A stretch of DNA of 14,844 nucleotides from Marinilabiliales bacterium (GCA_002869425.1 PKSZ01000468.1:2025-16868); one strand, 5' to 3'; shown: positions 6,884 through 14,779, counted from the stretch's first letter. Notes: generated by a model not told the origin, from the letters alone. Program-made: numbers and translations.

Positions 6884-8030
6884 AATCAATAATTGCTTTA
6901 ATTAATTCATCAATATCTTTTTGAGAATGAGAGGCATTAACAGAAATACGAAGCCTTGCTGTTCCAACAGGAACAGTTGGTGGTCTCACTGCCTGTACAA
7001 TAAAGCCCTTTGTTTTCAAAAACTCAGATAAATTAACCGTATTGACACTAGCACCTACAATCAAAGGAACAATATGCACCATACCTCCAGTCCTTTGATG
7101 TGCTCTCTGTAGGTTTTTACGTAAATAGTTTGCAGTATGGATAATTCTTTCCCTCTCCTTCGTCATTTCTTTCACTTTGCTAAAAACAAAATCTGACCAT
7201 AAAACATGTAATGGTGGCAATGCAGTTGTAAAAATCAAACTCCGTGCATGATTAATTAGCAGATTACGAACATCATAACTACAAGTAACATAAGCTCCCA
7301 AACCAGCATAAGCTTTTCCAAAAGTTCCAATGATATAATCAATGGAACCCATCAAACTTTCCTTTTCACAAATGCCCAAGCCCCTGTTTCCAACAACTCC
7401 AACAGCATGTGCCTCATCTATATACAATTCACAATTGTATATTTTTGCTAATTCAATCAACTTTGAAATATCAGCAATATCACCATCCATACTAAATACA
7501 GATTCTGATACAATGACGGCATTAGAGTATTTTTGTCTTGTAGTGGATAAAATTTGTTCCAGATGTTTATAATCTAAATGTCGATGTCGAACAGAATGGG
7601 CAGCAGATAATCGCATTCCATCAATAATGCTTGCATGCACCAACTTATCAGCAATCACCAAATCCTTTTTACCATACAAGGCAGGAATAATTCCTGTATT
7701 GGCATGATACCCACTATTAAAAACCAAGGATGATTCTTTTCCATATGAAACCGCAATATTTTGTTCCAGTTTTCCATACAGATTATGGTTACCTGTCATC
7801 AAACGAGAAGAACATGCCCCAATATAATGAGGGTATTCTTCTGCATAGATTTTAAATTCTGTCATTAATTCTTCATTGGATGATATTCCCAGGTAATCAT
7901 TGGATGAAAAATTAATATACTTTATATCCCCCTCCCAAATATATTTTCCAATACAATCCCGATTATTCAGTTCCCTGTAATAATCTGATTTCTGCAAATG
8001 CTCTAATCTACTGGCAAAGTCATTTTTCAT
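6876..8030 (-). CDS. bioF: 8-amino-7-oxononanoate synthase
   Basis: A 384-residue PLP enzyme of the alpha-oxoamine synthase family. It condenses pimeloyl-ACP with L-alanine, releasing CO2, to give 8-amino-7-oxononanoate. Landmarks: NFSSNDYLGI near the N-terminus, the PLP-stacking histidine in FNSGYHANTG (His110), YIDEAHAVG (Asp205, His208), and the Schiff-base lysine Lys239 in GTFGKAYAGLGAY. C-terminal blocks RPPTVPVGTARLRI are family-typical. Length is normal. The ATG at 8030 was taken as start, overlapping bioA by 11 bp; a GTG four codons upstream (8042) would also be in frame. A related glycine C-acetyltransferase is the main alternative, but the biotin context excludes it in practice. Confidence 0.95.
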   Translation of the reverse strand: MKNDFASRLEHLQKSDYYRELNNRDCIGKYIWEGDIKYINFSSNDYLGISSNEELMTEFKIYAEEYPHYIGACSSRLMTGNHNLYGKLEQNIAVSYGKESSLVFNSGYHANTGIIPALYGKKDLVIADKLVHASIIDGMRLSAAHSVRHRHLDYKHLEQILSTTRQKYSNAVIVSESVFSMDGDIADISKLIELAKIYNCELYIDEAHAVGVVGNRGLGICEKESLMGSIDYIIGTFGKAYAGLGAYVTCSYDVRNLLINHARSLIFTTALPPLHVLWSDFVFSKVKEMTKERERIIHTANYLRKNLQRAHQRTGGMVHIVPLIVGASVNTVNLSEFLKTKGFIVQAVRPPTVPVGTARLRISVNASHSQKDIDELIKAIIDYD

Positions 8031-9324
8031 GGTAAAACTCACATATTACTTTAACAATTTTACCCGTAAGAAATTTTAGCGCATCCTGTGAAATAATAAA
8101 TGCAGGCATTACATAAATCAGTTTCCCAAAAGGTCTTAACCAAATACCCTCTTTGACCATTCTTTTTTGAATTTCAGGAATATCAACCTGGTCCCTCATT
8201 TCAATCACTCCTATGGCACCCATTGTTCTTACATCCTGAACACAAGTAATAATTTTCAACGGACTAAATCCAACTGATAAGCCATGCTGTATTTCTGCTA
8301 TCATAGGCTCAATTTCATATTTAGACAAGATATCAAGACTTGCAGCTGAGACAGCACAAGCCAGTGGATTTGCCATAAAGGTTGGACCATGCATGAAAAC
8401 ACCAGGATCTTTTTCGTTAAGCGTAGTGGCTATATTCTCATTTGTAGCAACACACCCCATAGTCATGTATCCTCCTGTTAACCCCTTACCCAAACAAATA
8501 ATATCTGGCACTACTCCTGCATGATTAACAGCAAACATTTTCCCCGTTCTTCCAAAACCTGTTGCTATTTCATCGCAAATAAAAAGAAGATCGTATTCCT
8601 TACACAAACCCTGAAGAATATTAAGGTAAGCCGGGTTATAAACCCTCATACCACCTGCGCCCTGCACAATTGGCTCTACAATAAATGCAGCAAGAGAATC
8701 GTGATTCTCACAAATAATTTGTCTAACACCATCAACATAACCAGAATCAATTTCTACATCAAATCCCATTGGAGGCTCCGGAATAAAAATCTGTTCAGGC
8801 AATGTTTCTGAAAAAATCGAATGCATACCCGTAACGGGATCACAAACAGACATTGCATGCCAGGTATCACCGTGATAAGCCTTTTTGAGTGCTGCAAACC
8901 TGCTTTTTTCAGGCCTTCCCTTACAATACCAATATTGTATAGCCATCTTCATTGCAACTTCAACAGCCACCGAGCCCGAATCTGCATAAAAAAGTTTATC
9001 CAAACCATCAGGCAACAGTTCAACCAACTTTCTCCCCAGTTCCACAGCAGGTTCGTGAGTAAGACCTCCAAACATTACATGCGACATACTATCCACCTGT
9101 CTCTTCAATGCTGCATTTAATATAGGGTGATTATAACCATGAATAACCGACCACCAACTGGCCATGCCATCAAGCAACAAATCACCGTTAAACAACTCTA
9201 AATAAACTCCCTTTGCTGATTTAACAGGAAATAAATTTTCTTCTTTACCCAATGCCGAATAAGGATGCCACAAGTGATTGTGATCAAAGTCAAGAAGTTC
9301 CTTTTCTTTATTTTCCATCATCAT
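8020..9324 (-). CDS. bioA: Adenosylmethionine-8-amino-7-oxononanoate aminotransferase
   Basis: A 434-residue class III PLP aminotransferase that turns 8-amino-7-oxononanoate into 7,8-diaminopelargonate, normally using SAM as amino donor. Seen: HLWHPYS (17-23), MASWWSVIHGYNHP (54-67), KAYHGDTWHAMSVCDP (148-163), DEIATGFGRTG (251-261) with Asp251 holding the PLP pyridine nitrogen, Lys280 in LGKGLTGGYMTMG, and MHGPTFMANPLAC. These match the BioA subgroup, including the paired Trp residues near the substrate. Length is normal (E. coli about 429). The frame opens with three consecutive ATGs at 9324, 9321 and 9318, all overlapping the end of bioB by 11-17 bp, so translation is probably coupled to bioB. 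Confidence 0.95.
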   Translation of the reverse strand: MMMENKEKELLDFDHNHLWHPYSALGKEENLFPVKSAKGVYLELFNGDLLLDGMASWWSVIHGYNHPILNAALKRQVDSMSHVMFGGLTHEPAVELGRKLVELLPDGLDKLFYADSGSVAVEVAMKMAIQYWYCKGRPEKSRFAALKKAYHGDTWHAMSVCDPVTGMHSIFSETLPEQIFIPEPPMGFDVEIDSGYVDGVRQIICENHDSLAAFIVEPIVQGAGGMRVYNPAYLNILQGLCKEYDLLFICDEIATGFGRTGKMFAVNHAGVVPDIICLGKGLTGGYMTMGCVATNENIATTLNEKDPGVFMHGPTFMANPLACAVSAASLDILSKYEIEPMIAEIQHGLSVGFSPLKIITCVQDVRTMGAIGVIEMRDQVDIPEIQKRMVKEGIWLRPFGKLIYVMPAFIISQDALKFLTGKIVKVICEFYHEK

Positions 9325-10261
9325 TATTTATTTGCATTCCTCCATGTTTAATCGTCGCAATATCATCGTCAATCTCACTGCCTGAGGTAGTTAACAATTC
9401 TCCAAGTATTGATGCATTTACACCTACAGCTATTGCTTTCATTAACAATCCATCAATTAAAGACCTCCCACCTGCAAGTCTTATGTAAGCCCGGGGATTT
9501 ATCAACCGAAAAGTTGCCAAAGTATCCAGAATCTCAATTTCATTGGATACAGGTAGGTTTTCAAACTGCGTTCCAGGTATGGGATTCAGTATATTAATGG
9601 GAATTGAAAGAATCCCCAAACGATTAAACTCATAGGCTAGATCTATCCTATCACTCATACTTTCACCCATTCCCATAAGAAGACCAGAGCACAGATCAAG
9701 TCCTACTTCGCGAGCCCAAATAATTGTTTGGATCTTTTCTTCATAACTATGACTCGTGCAAACATTAATAAAGAATGAAGCTGACGTTTCCAAATTGCAG
9801 TGATACCTTTGCAAACCAGCTGCCTTAAGCTTTTCAAGCTGGGATTTATCCAATAAACCAAAAGAACCACAAAGATGTAAATCAGTTCTATTTCGCAATG
9901 ATTGAATCAACCTGGAGACCTTGTTTACTTGATCATCATTTAGCCTTTTACCACTGGTAACCAGAGAAAATCGTTTAATTCCTTTTGACTGAATAAAAAG
10001 CGCTCGCTGAATAACGCTTCTTTCATCAACAAGAGGATATTTTTCAATCACTGAATTATGCTTGCCGGATTGAGCACACCACTTGCAATCCTCCGAACAA
10101 TTTCCGGACTTTGCATTCACAATTGAACAGGTATCAAAATAATTTCCCAAATTATATTCCCTGCACTCAAATGCAATTTTAAACAATCTATTGCGATCTG
10201 CTTTCAGCATATTAAGAATTTGATCGCGTGTAATCTGCTTTATTTGAAACATTTCTTTCAT
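9308..10261 (-). CDS. bioB: Biotin synthase (radical SAM), possibly a non-[2Fe-2S] auxiliary-cluster type
   Basis: A 317-residue radical-SAM enzyme that inserts sulfur into dethiobiotin. The [4Fe-4S] motif is CSEDCKWC (Cys55, Cys59, Cys62). Downstream blocks LHLCGSFGLL (Cys131), GLDLCSGLLMGMGE (Cys191) and YIRLAGGR (Arg261) match E. coli Cys128, Cys188 and Arg260, ligands of the sulfur-donating [2Fe-2S] cluster. The fourth ligand position, E. coli Cys97, reads Ser99 here in KRFSLVTSG. Extra cysteines sit at 155 (RYHCNLETS) and 168 (NVCTS). This suggests a different auxiliary cluster, as in the BioB types reported from anaerobes. First of six biotin genes; a hairpin ends about 15 bp before its ATG. 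The ATG at 10252 (MFQIKQ), with AGGA 10 nt upstream, is an alternative start. Confidence 0.94.
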   Translation of the reverse strand: MKEMFQIKQITRDQILNMLKADRNRLFKIAFECREYNLGNYFDTCSIVNAKSGNCSEDCKWCAQSGKHNSVIEKYPLVDERSVIQRALFIQSKGIKRFSLVTSGKRLNDDQVNKVSRLIQSLRNRTDLHLCGSFGLLDKSQLEKLKAAGLQRYHCNLETSASFFINVCTSHSYEEKIQTIIWAREVGLDLCSGLLMGMGESMSDRIDLAYEFNRLGILSIPINILNPIPGTQFENLPVSNEIEILDTLATFRLINPRAYIRLAGGRSLIDGLLMKAIAVGVNASILGELLTTSGSEIDDDIATIKHGGMQINNDDGK

Positions 10262-10272
10262 ATCCTATAAAC

Positions 10273-10303
10273 AAAAACGGAGAACACATTCGCATTCCCC
10301 GTT
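10273..10303 (-). terminator. Terminator-like hairpin between the small ORF and bioB
   Basis: On the minus-strand transcript AACGGGGAA (10303-10295) pairs with TTCTCCGTT (10284-10276) through 9 pairs including one G-U wobble, with a 10-nt loop, and is followed at once by a run of five T's. This has the form of an intrinsic terminator for minus-strand transcription. The 5' arm overlaps the stop codon of the small ORF and the T-run ends about 11 nt before the bioB ATG. It may end the small-gene transcript or act as a partial attenuator of the biotin operon. Confidence 0.55.
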
Positions 10304-10589
10304 AATCAAACATTATTTCCTCAATAAAAGACACTGGTTCAACAACAGTATCATCAGTCATAAAATTTTCTGAATATTGTGATTTATTTTCCACATTATT
10401 ATCCTGAACATTTTCATCCTGATAATGTTCAGTTTCAAATTCCTTCTGCAATACACCAGAACCACAAACTTCTGCTTTTAAATGATCAATAACTACCTGT
10501 TTACCAAAGCTCTGAAATACCGCATATGATTTTCTGGACCACCTTGAAAAGTGAATCAATTGCTGTTGACAATCTGAATTGCTTCCCAT
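10302..10589 (-). CDS. Small hypothetical protein ahead of the biotin operon
   Basis: A 95-residue ORF with no assigned function. The N-terminal half carries a basic, aromatic block at residues 13-30 (HFSRWSRKSYAVFQSFGK), which resembles, from memory, a family of short uncharacterised Bacteroidota proteins with an RWSRK-YA-F-S-G/R core. The C-terminal half (about residues 48-95) is rich in Glu, Asp, Asn and Gln and looks disordered. There is no signal peptide or membrane segment. It lies 40 bp upstream of bioB on the same strand, with a terminator-like hairpin between. A near-perfect TAnnTTTG element lies directly before it. The ATG at 10589 was chosen; a TTG at 10598 is also in frame. Whether it has anything to do with biotin is unknown; it could be a regulator, a small binding protein or an unrelated gene. 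Confidence 0.65.
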   Translation of the reverse strand: MGSNSDCQQQLIHFSRWSRKSYAVFQSFGKQVVIDHLKAEVCGSGVLQKEFETEHYQDENVQDNNVENKSQYSENFMTDDTVVEPVSFIEEIMFD

Positions 10590-10595
10590 TGGTAA

Positions 10596-10603
10596 CAAAA
10601 TTA
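10596..10603 (-). promoter_or_regulatory. Candidate -7 promoter element for the small ORF/biotin transcript
   Basis: TAATTTTG on the minus strand fits the Bacteroidota -7 consensus TAnnTTTG exactly. It sits just 7 bp before the ATG at 10589, which would make the transcript almost leaderless, and no clear -33 TTG is seen at the usual spacing. The motif is common in AT-rich DNA, so the assignment is tentative. Confidence 0.3.
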
Positions 10604-10662
10604 CAAAATCTATTTGTTTTAGCTTTGCATTAAGAATAAATAAAAGTTTACGCTCTTATTCC

Positions 10663-10670
10663 TATATTTG
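10663..10670 (+). promoter_or_regulatory. Candidate -7 promoter element for the heptose kinase-asnB-GT operon
   Basis: TATATTTG matches the Bacteroidota -7 element TAnnTTTG and lies 18 bp before the GTG start at 10689, in the 99-bp divergent gap. Transcription would begin roughly 10 bp before the start codon, giving a short leader. A -33 TTG at proper distance is not evident. Confidence 0.45.
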
Positions 10671-10688
10671 AAGTATAAATAAGAAATT

Positions 10689-11687
10689 GTGACAAAAGAA
10701 GATATTACTAGAAAATTCAGAGAATTTAACCAGAAAAATATTCTCATCATTGGAGATATCATGTTAGATGCCTACCTAATTGGGACAGTAGACAGAATAT
10801 CTCCTGAAGCTCCAATACCCATTGTATCCGTTGCAGACAGGGAGTATCGTCTTGGAGGAGCTGCAAATGTTGCGCTTAACATCAAAGCGCTGGGTGCAAA
10901 TCCTATTGTATGTTCAGTGATAGGTAATGATGAATCTGGAGATAAGCTTTTTAATATTTTCAGAGATAATTCACTGGATACAAGTGGCATTTATACTAGC
11001 AGCAATAGAAAAACAACACGAAAAAGCAGAATCATAAGCTCTAACCAACATCTTCTCAGGGTTGATGAAGAAATAACTAGCCCGTTAAATGTCAGTGATG
11101 AAAAGACACTTAAACAAACCATTTATAAAATAATTGCTGATAAAAATATCCATGCTGTTGTTTTTCAGGATTATGACAAAGGTGTAATTACTAAAAGCAT
11201 AATAGAAGGCACAATTGATAGATCAATATCATTGAATATTCCTGTTTTCGTTGATCCCAAGAGAAATAATTTCTTTCAATATAAAAATTCTACAGTATTT
11301 AAACCCAACTTCAAAGAATTTATAGAAGCAATGGGGATCATTACAAGTAAAACTCCAGAAGAACTACTGATAAAAACAGCAAAGAAATTTATCAAAGAAA
11401 ACAAAATCGAACATCTACTACTGACCTTATCCGAGGAGGGCATATTGATAGTAAATAAAACAAACCATCAACATCTTCCTGCAGAAAAAAGAGATATTAC
11501 AGATGTATCTGGAGCCGGCGACACCGTTATCAGTACTGCAACATTGTGCCATATTTCAGGTTTTCTGCCAGCAGACACAGCATTAATTTCCAATCTTGCA
11601 GGCGGGATTGTTTGTGAAAAACCAGGAGTAGTAACCATCTCCAAAGAAAAGCTTTTGTCTGAGTCTATAAATCACCTTGTTCAGTAA
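10689..11687 (+). CDS. PfkB-family kinase, D-glycero-beta-D-manno-heptose-7-phosphate kinase-like
   Basis: A 332-residue ribokinase-fold sugar kinase closest to the kinase domain of HldE/RfaE. It probably phosphorylates C1 of a heptose 7-phosphate on the way to ADP- or GDP-heptose. Seen: NILIIGDIMLDAYLIG (17-32), the RISPEAPIPIV block (36-46) typical of the HldE kinase domain, substrate loop RLGGAANVALN (54-64), and the anion hole with catalytic base Asp278 in VSGAGDT. The nucleotidyltransferase domain of bifunctional HldE is absent, so a separate enzyme would have to finish the sugar nucleotide. The start is GTG at 10689; the next in-frame ATG (codon 25) would cut into the Rossmann strand. 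asnB begins 2 bp after its stop, and it heads what looks like a surface glycan operon. Another PfkB sugar kinase is the alternative. Confidence 0.85.
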   Translation: MTKEDITRKFREFNQKNILIIGDIMLDAYLIGTVDRISPEAPIPIVSVADREYRLGGAANVALNIKALGANPIVCSVIGNDESGDKLFNIFRDNSLDTSGIYTSSNRKTTRKSRIISSNQHLLRVDEEITSPLNVSDEKTLKQTIYKIIADKNIHAVVFQDYDKGVITKSIIEGTIDRSISLNIPVFVDPKRNNFFQYKNSTVFKPNFKEFIEAMGIITSKTPEELLIKTAKKFIKENKIEHLLLTLSEEGILIVNKTNHQHLPAEKRDITDVSGAGDTVISTATLCHISGFLPADTALISNLAGGIVCEKPGVVTISKEKLLSESINHLVQ

Positions 11688-11689
11688 TT

Positions 11690-13558
11690 ATGTGCGGCAT
11701 TATTGGTATAAAAGCCTTCAATTCTGAAGGTAAGCATTTATTATCTCATATTGATAAAGCAGTCTCCTTACTTCATCATAGAGGGCCCGATAGTCAAGCT
11801 GTTTTTAATTATGAGAATATTGCACTGGGACACGCACGACTAGCTGTCATAGATACAAGTAGCACTGCAGATCAACCAATGCATGATGCCACCGGACAAT
11901 ACACTATTGTCTTTAATGGAGAAATATACAACTATAAAGAATGCAGACAAATACTTGAAAACAAAGGATACACCTTTAAATCCGATAGTGATACAGAAGT
12001 TTTACTAAATCTATACATCCATGAAGGGAAGGAGTGTTTGAACCGAATCAACGGTTGTTTTGCCTTTGCCATTCAGCATAAAAAAGACAATTCTTTATTT
12101 ATTGCACGAGACCGATTCGGCATTAACCCTTTGGTGTTTTATAGAAACAAAAATGTTTTTGCTTTTGCTTCTGAGATTAAAGCAATCCTTCCTTTTGTCA
12201 GCTCTAAAGAAATTGATAGTGAAGCATTGTATACTTTTTTTCAATTGAATTACATTCCGGGACCAAAAACAATCTTCAAAGGAATTACAAAACTTCTACC
12301 TGGACATTACATAGAAATAAAAGGCCATGAACTATCTATTCGACAGTATTATTTCCTTGAAAAGAAGACAACGCCAGGAGATTTATCTTTTGAAAATGCG
12401 GGAATAAAATTAATGGAACTTCTTCATGAAGCGGTAAAATCAAGATTAATCTCTGATGTTCCCTTAGGAAGTTTTTTAAGCGGAGGCATAGACTCATCTT
12501 TGATAGCAGGAATTGCAAGCCAACATACAACAAATTTAAATACTTTCTCAATTGGCTTTAAAGATGAACCCTTTTTTGATGAAACCCATTATGCCAATTT
12601 GGTAGCTAAAAGATTCAATACAAAACATACTGTTTTTTCTCTTAGCAATAAAGATCTGTTCGAGCATATATTTGACATACTGGATCATTTTGATGAACCA
12701 TTTGCCGACTCATCTGCGATACCAGTATATATTCTAAGTAAGCATGCACAAAAAAACATGACTGTTGCTTTATCTGGTGATGGTGCCGATGAAATGTTTG
12801 CGGGATACAATAAGCACGCAGCACACTTTCAGGCATCCCAAAAAAGCCTGACCAATTCAGCAATAAAAAGACTGGCAAAAATTTCCAATAGACTTCCTCA
12901 ATCAAGAAACAGTAACTTTTCGAATAAAATACGACAAATATCACGCTATGCTCAAGGGATACATCTTTCTCAAAAAGAACGATATTGGAAATGGTGCTCT
13001 GTCATGGATGATGTAATGGCTTCTGAAATTATTCATAACAAAATAGATAAACAAACGTACAACGATTTTAGACAACCACTGATATCTGCAATAAACTCCG
13101 ATGATATTAATGAAATACTATTAAGTGATTTGAATATGGTTTTACCATACGATATGTTAATGAAAGTGGATTTGATGTCTATGGCCCATAGTCTTGAGGT
13201 AAGAACACCGTTTCTCGATCACCGGATTGTTGAATTTGCAATGTCGCTTCCAGGTGAATTTAAAACCAATGGAAAAGCGAAAAAGATGATTTTACATGAA
13301 ACTTTCCGTGAATTTCTCCCGAAAGAATTATATAACCGACCAAAACATGGATTTGAAGTACCACTGCTTAAATGGTTTAGAAATGAATTGCAAACACTGG
13401 TAAAAAGCACACTGATTGAAAATCCGGTTTCTATTTTAAACAAAGATGTACTCAATAAGCTTTACAAAAAACTCAACTCTTCTAATCCAGGAGATTCTAC
13501 AGCCAATATTTGGGCAGTTTTAACATTTTCACATTGGTATAGAAAATATTTCGAATAA
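11690..13558 (+). CDS. asnB: Asparagine synthase (glutamine-hydrolysing)-like amidotransferase
   Basis: A 622-residue class II glutamine amidotransferase joined to an ATP-pyrophosphatase synthetase domain. Cys2, exposed after Met removal (MCGIIG), is the glutaminase nucleophile; RGPD (31-34), FNGEIYNY (75-82) and SDSDTEV (98-104) complete that domain. The synthetase domain has the PP-loop LSGGIDSS (263-270), SGDGADEMFAGY (362-373) and a C-terminal SLEVRTPFLDHR block. It is longer than E. coli AsnB (554) and resembles the long form found in exopolysaccharide and O-antigen loci. There such proteins are suspected or shown to amidate sugar acids or other glycan carboxylates instead of aspartate. 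It starts 2 bp after the kinase stop and ends one base before the glycosyltransferase ATG, so it is embedded in the glycan operon. Domain assignment is firm; the acceptor (aspartate or a glycan acid) cannot be told. Confidence 0.9.
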   Translation: MCGIIGIKAFNSEGKHLLSHIDKAVSLLHHRGPDSQAVFNYENIALGHARLAVIDTSSTADQPMHDATGQYTIVFNGEIYNYKECRQILENKGYTFKSDSDTEVLLNLYIHEGKECLNRINGCFAFAIQHKKDNSLFIARDRFGINPLVFYRNKNVFAFASEIKAILPFVSSKEIDSEALYTFFQLNYIPGPKTIFKGITKLLPGHYIEIKGHELSIRQYYFLEKKTTPGDLSFENAGIKLMELLHEAVKSRLISDVPLGSFLSGGIDSSLIAGIASQHTTNLNTFSIGFKDEPFFDETHYANLVAKRFNTKHTVFSLSNKDLFEHIFDILDHFDEPFADSSAIPVYILSKHAQKNMTVALSGDGADEMFAGYNKHAAHFQASQKSLTNSAIKRLAKISNRLPQSRNSNFSNKIRQISRYAQGIHLSQKERYWKWCSVMDDVMASEIIHNKIDKQTYNDFRQPLISAINSDDINEILLSDLNMVLPYDMLMKVDLMSMAHSLEVRTPFLDHRIVEFAMSLPGEFKTNGKAKKMILHETFREFLPKELYNRPKHGFEVPLLKWFRNELQTLVKSTLIENPVSILNKDVLNKLYKKLNSSNPGDSTANIWAVLTFSHWYRKYFE

Positions 13559-13559
13559 T

Positions 13560-14738
13560 ATGCCCAAAGTTTTAAGAATATTAAACCGCTTTAATCTTGG
13601 AGGCCCAACCTATAACGCAGCCTATTTAACAAAATACTTATACCCAGATTTTGAGACTAAACTCATTGGCGGTCTGAAAGACCCCTCAGAGGCTTCTTCA
13701 GAATATATTCTGCAAAATTTGGACATTGATTATACGATTATTCCAGAAATGCAAAGATCCATTAATCCTTTCAAGGATATGATTGCATTTAGAAAAATTA
13801 AAGAAATCATCAAAGATTATAAACCTGACATTGTTCATACACATGCAAGCAAAGCCGGCAGCATTGGTAGAAAAGCAGCCATAGCCTGTAATATACCCGT
13901 TATTATACACACATTTCATGGGCATGTATTTCATTCTTATTTCAGTAATTTTAAAGCAGAAATAATTAAGAATATAGAAAGAAAGCTTGCTCAAAAAACA
14001 AATAAAATAGTTGCAATAAGCGATATTCAGAAAAAAGAACTTGTAGAAATTTACAAGATTGCCCCTTCAAATAAAGTAGAAGTTATTCCTCTAGGTTTTG
14101 ATCTGGATAAATTTACTACTGATACTGAAAACAAAAGAATTTCATTCCGAAAAAAATACATGCTGGCTAATCATGAGGTAGCCATTGGTATTGTGGGCCG
14201 TATAGTTCCAATAAAAAATCACAAACTATTTTTGGATGGATTTAAGTATGTACTAAACAACTCCAAGCAAAAAGTCAAGGGCTTTATTATCGGCGATGGT
14301 GAATGCAAAGAAGAAATCATTAGATATGCCAATAGTCTGGGCATCAAATACGCAACAGATAGTGAAACCGATTGCCAGCTTAATTTTACATCCTGGATTA
14401 AAGATATTGACATTGCCTACGCAGGCTTGGATATTGTTGCCATGACAAGTTTCAACGAAGGTACACCTGTTAGTTTAATTGAAGCACAAGCAGCAGAAAA
14501 AGCAATAATAACAACTGATACAGGGGGTATAAAAAATGTGATTTTACCTAACAAAACTGCTCTTCTGGTCGATAATAATGATACCAAAAGCTTTTCCAAT
14601 AAACTACTGGAACTAACAAATAATGAAGAACTGAGAAAAACGCTCTCTTGCAATGGAAATAAATACGTATGCAATACTTTTAATTACAAAAGGTTGGTAA
14701 ATGATACAAAGCAATTATACTTTAACCTGCTACAATAA
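13560..14738 (+). CDS. Glycosyltransferase family 4 (GT-B fold)
   Basis: A 392-residue retaining glycosyltransferase that would add a sugar from a nucleotide donor to a growing surface glycan at the inner membrane face. The N-terminal acceptor domain starts VLRILNRFNLGGPTYNA (4-20) and contains the glycine loop and a HTHASKAGSIGR block (93-104) with HTFHGHVFH (117-125). The donor domain has VGRIVPIKNHKLFLDGF (212-228), IIGDGE (243-248) and the E-x7-E signature in SFNEGTPVSLIEAQAA (Glu300, Glu308). There is no transmembrane segment; such enzymes are peripheral. Its ATG follows the asnB stop by one base (TAA-T-ATG), implying coupling. The sugar transferred is not predictable. The following 64 bp hold the promoter of the next gene, and no clear hairpin terminator is seen. 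Confidence 0.9.
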   Translation: MPKVLRILNRFNLGGPTYNAAYLTKYLYPDFETKLIGGLKDPSEASSEYILQNLDIDYTIIPEMQRSINPFKDMIAFRKIKEIIKDYKPDIVHTHASKAGSIGRKAAIACNIPVIIHTFHGHVFHSYFSNFKAEIIKNIERKLAQKTNKIVAISDIQKKELVEIYKIAPSNKVEVIPLGFDLDKFTTDTENKRISFRKKYMLANHEVAIGIVGRIVPIKNHKLFLDGFKYVLNNSKQKVKGFIIGDGECKEEIIRYANSLGIKYATDSETDCQLNFTSWIKDIDIAYAGLDIVAMTSFNEGTPVSLIEAQAAEKAIITTDTGGIKNVILPNKTALLVDNNDTKSFSNKLLELTNNEELRKTLSCNGNKYVCNTFNYKRLVNDTKQLYFNLLQ

Positions 14739-14771
14739 ATAATTACATGCTTTCAGTTGTTAGATTTTTTT

Positions 14772-14779
14772 TATCTTTG
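14772..14779 (+). promoter_or_regulatory. Candidate -7 promoter element for the gene starting at 14803
   Basis: TATCTTTG matches TAnnTTTG exactly, follows a long T-run, and sits 23 bp before an ATG that opens a signal-peptide-like reading frame. A TTTC at 14751 lies at about -33 spacing. This is the best-looking promoter in the window and suggests that the next gene has its own transcript. Confidence 0.5.

Noticed and set aside
8521..9120. Two plus-strand ORFs of 96 and 99 codons in succession
   Set aside because: Both are antisense to the well-supported bioA frame and have no recognisable domain.
10599..10688. BirA-type biotin operator in the divergent gap
   Set aside because: I looked for the long spaced palindrome TTGTAAAC/GTTTACAA and found no convincing match here.
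12642..12944. 100-codon minus-strand ORF inside asnB
   Set aside because: It runs antisense to the synthetase domain, which is intact in frame; no independent support.
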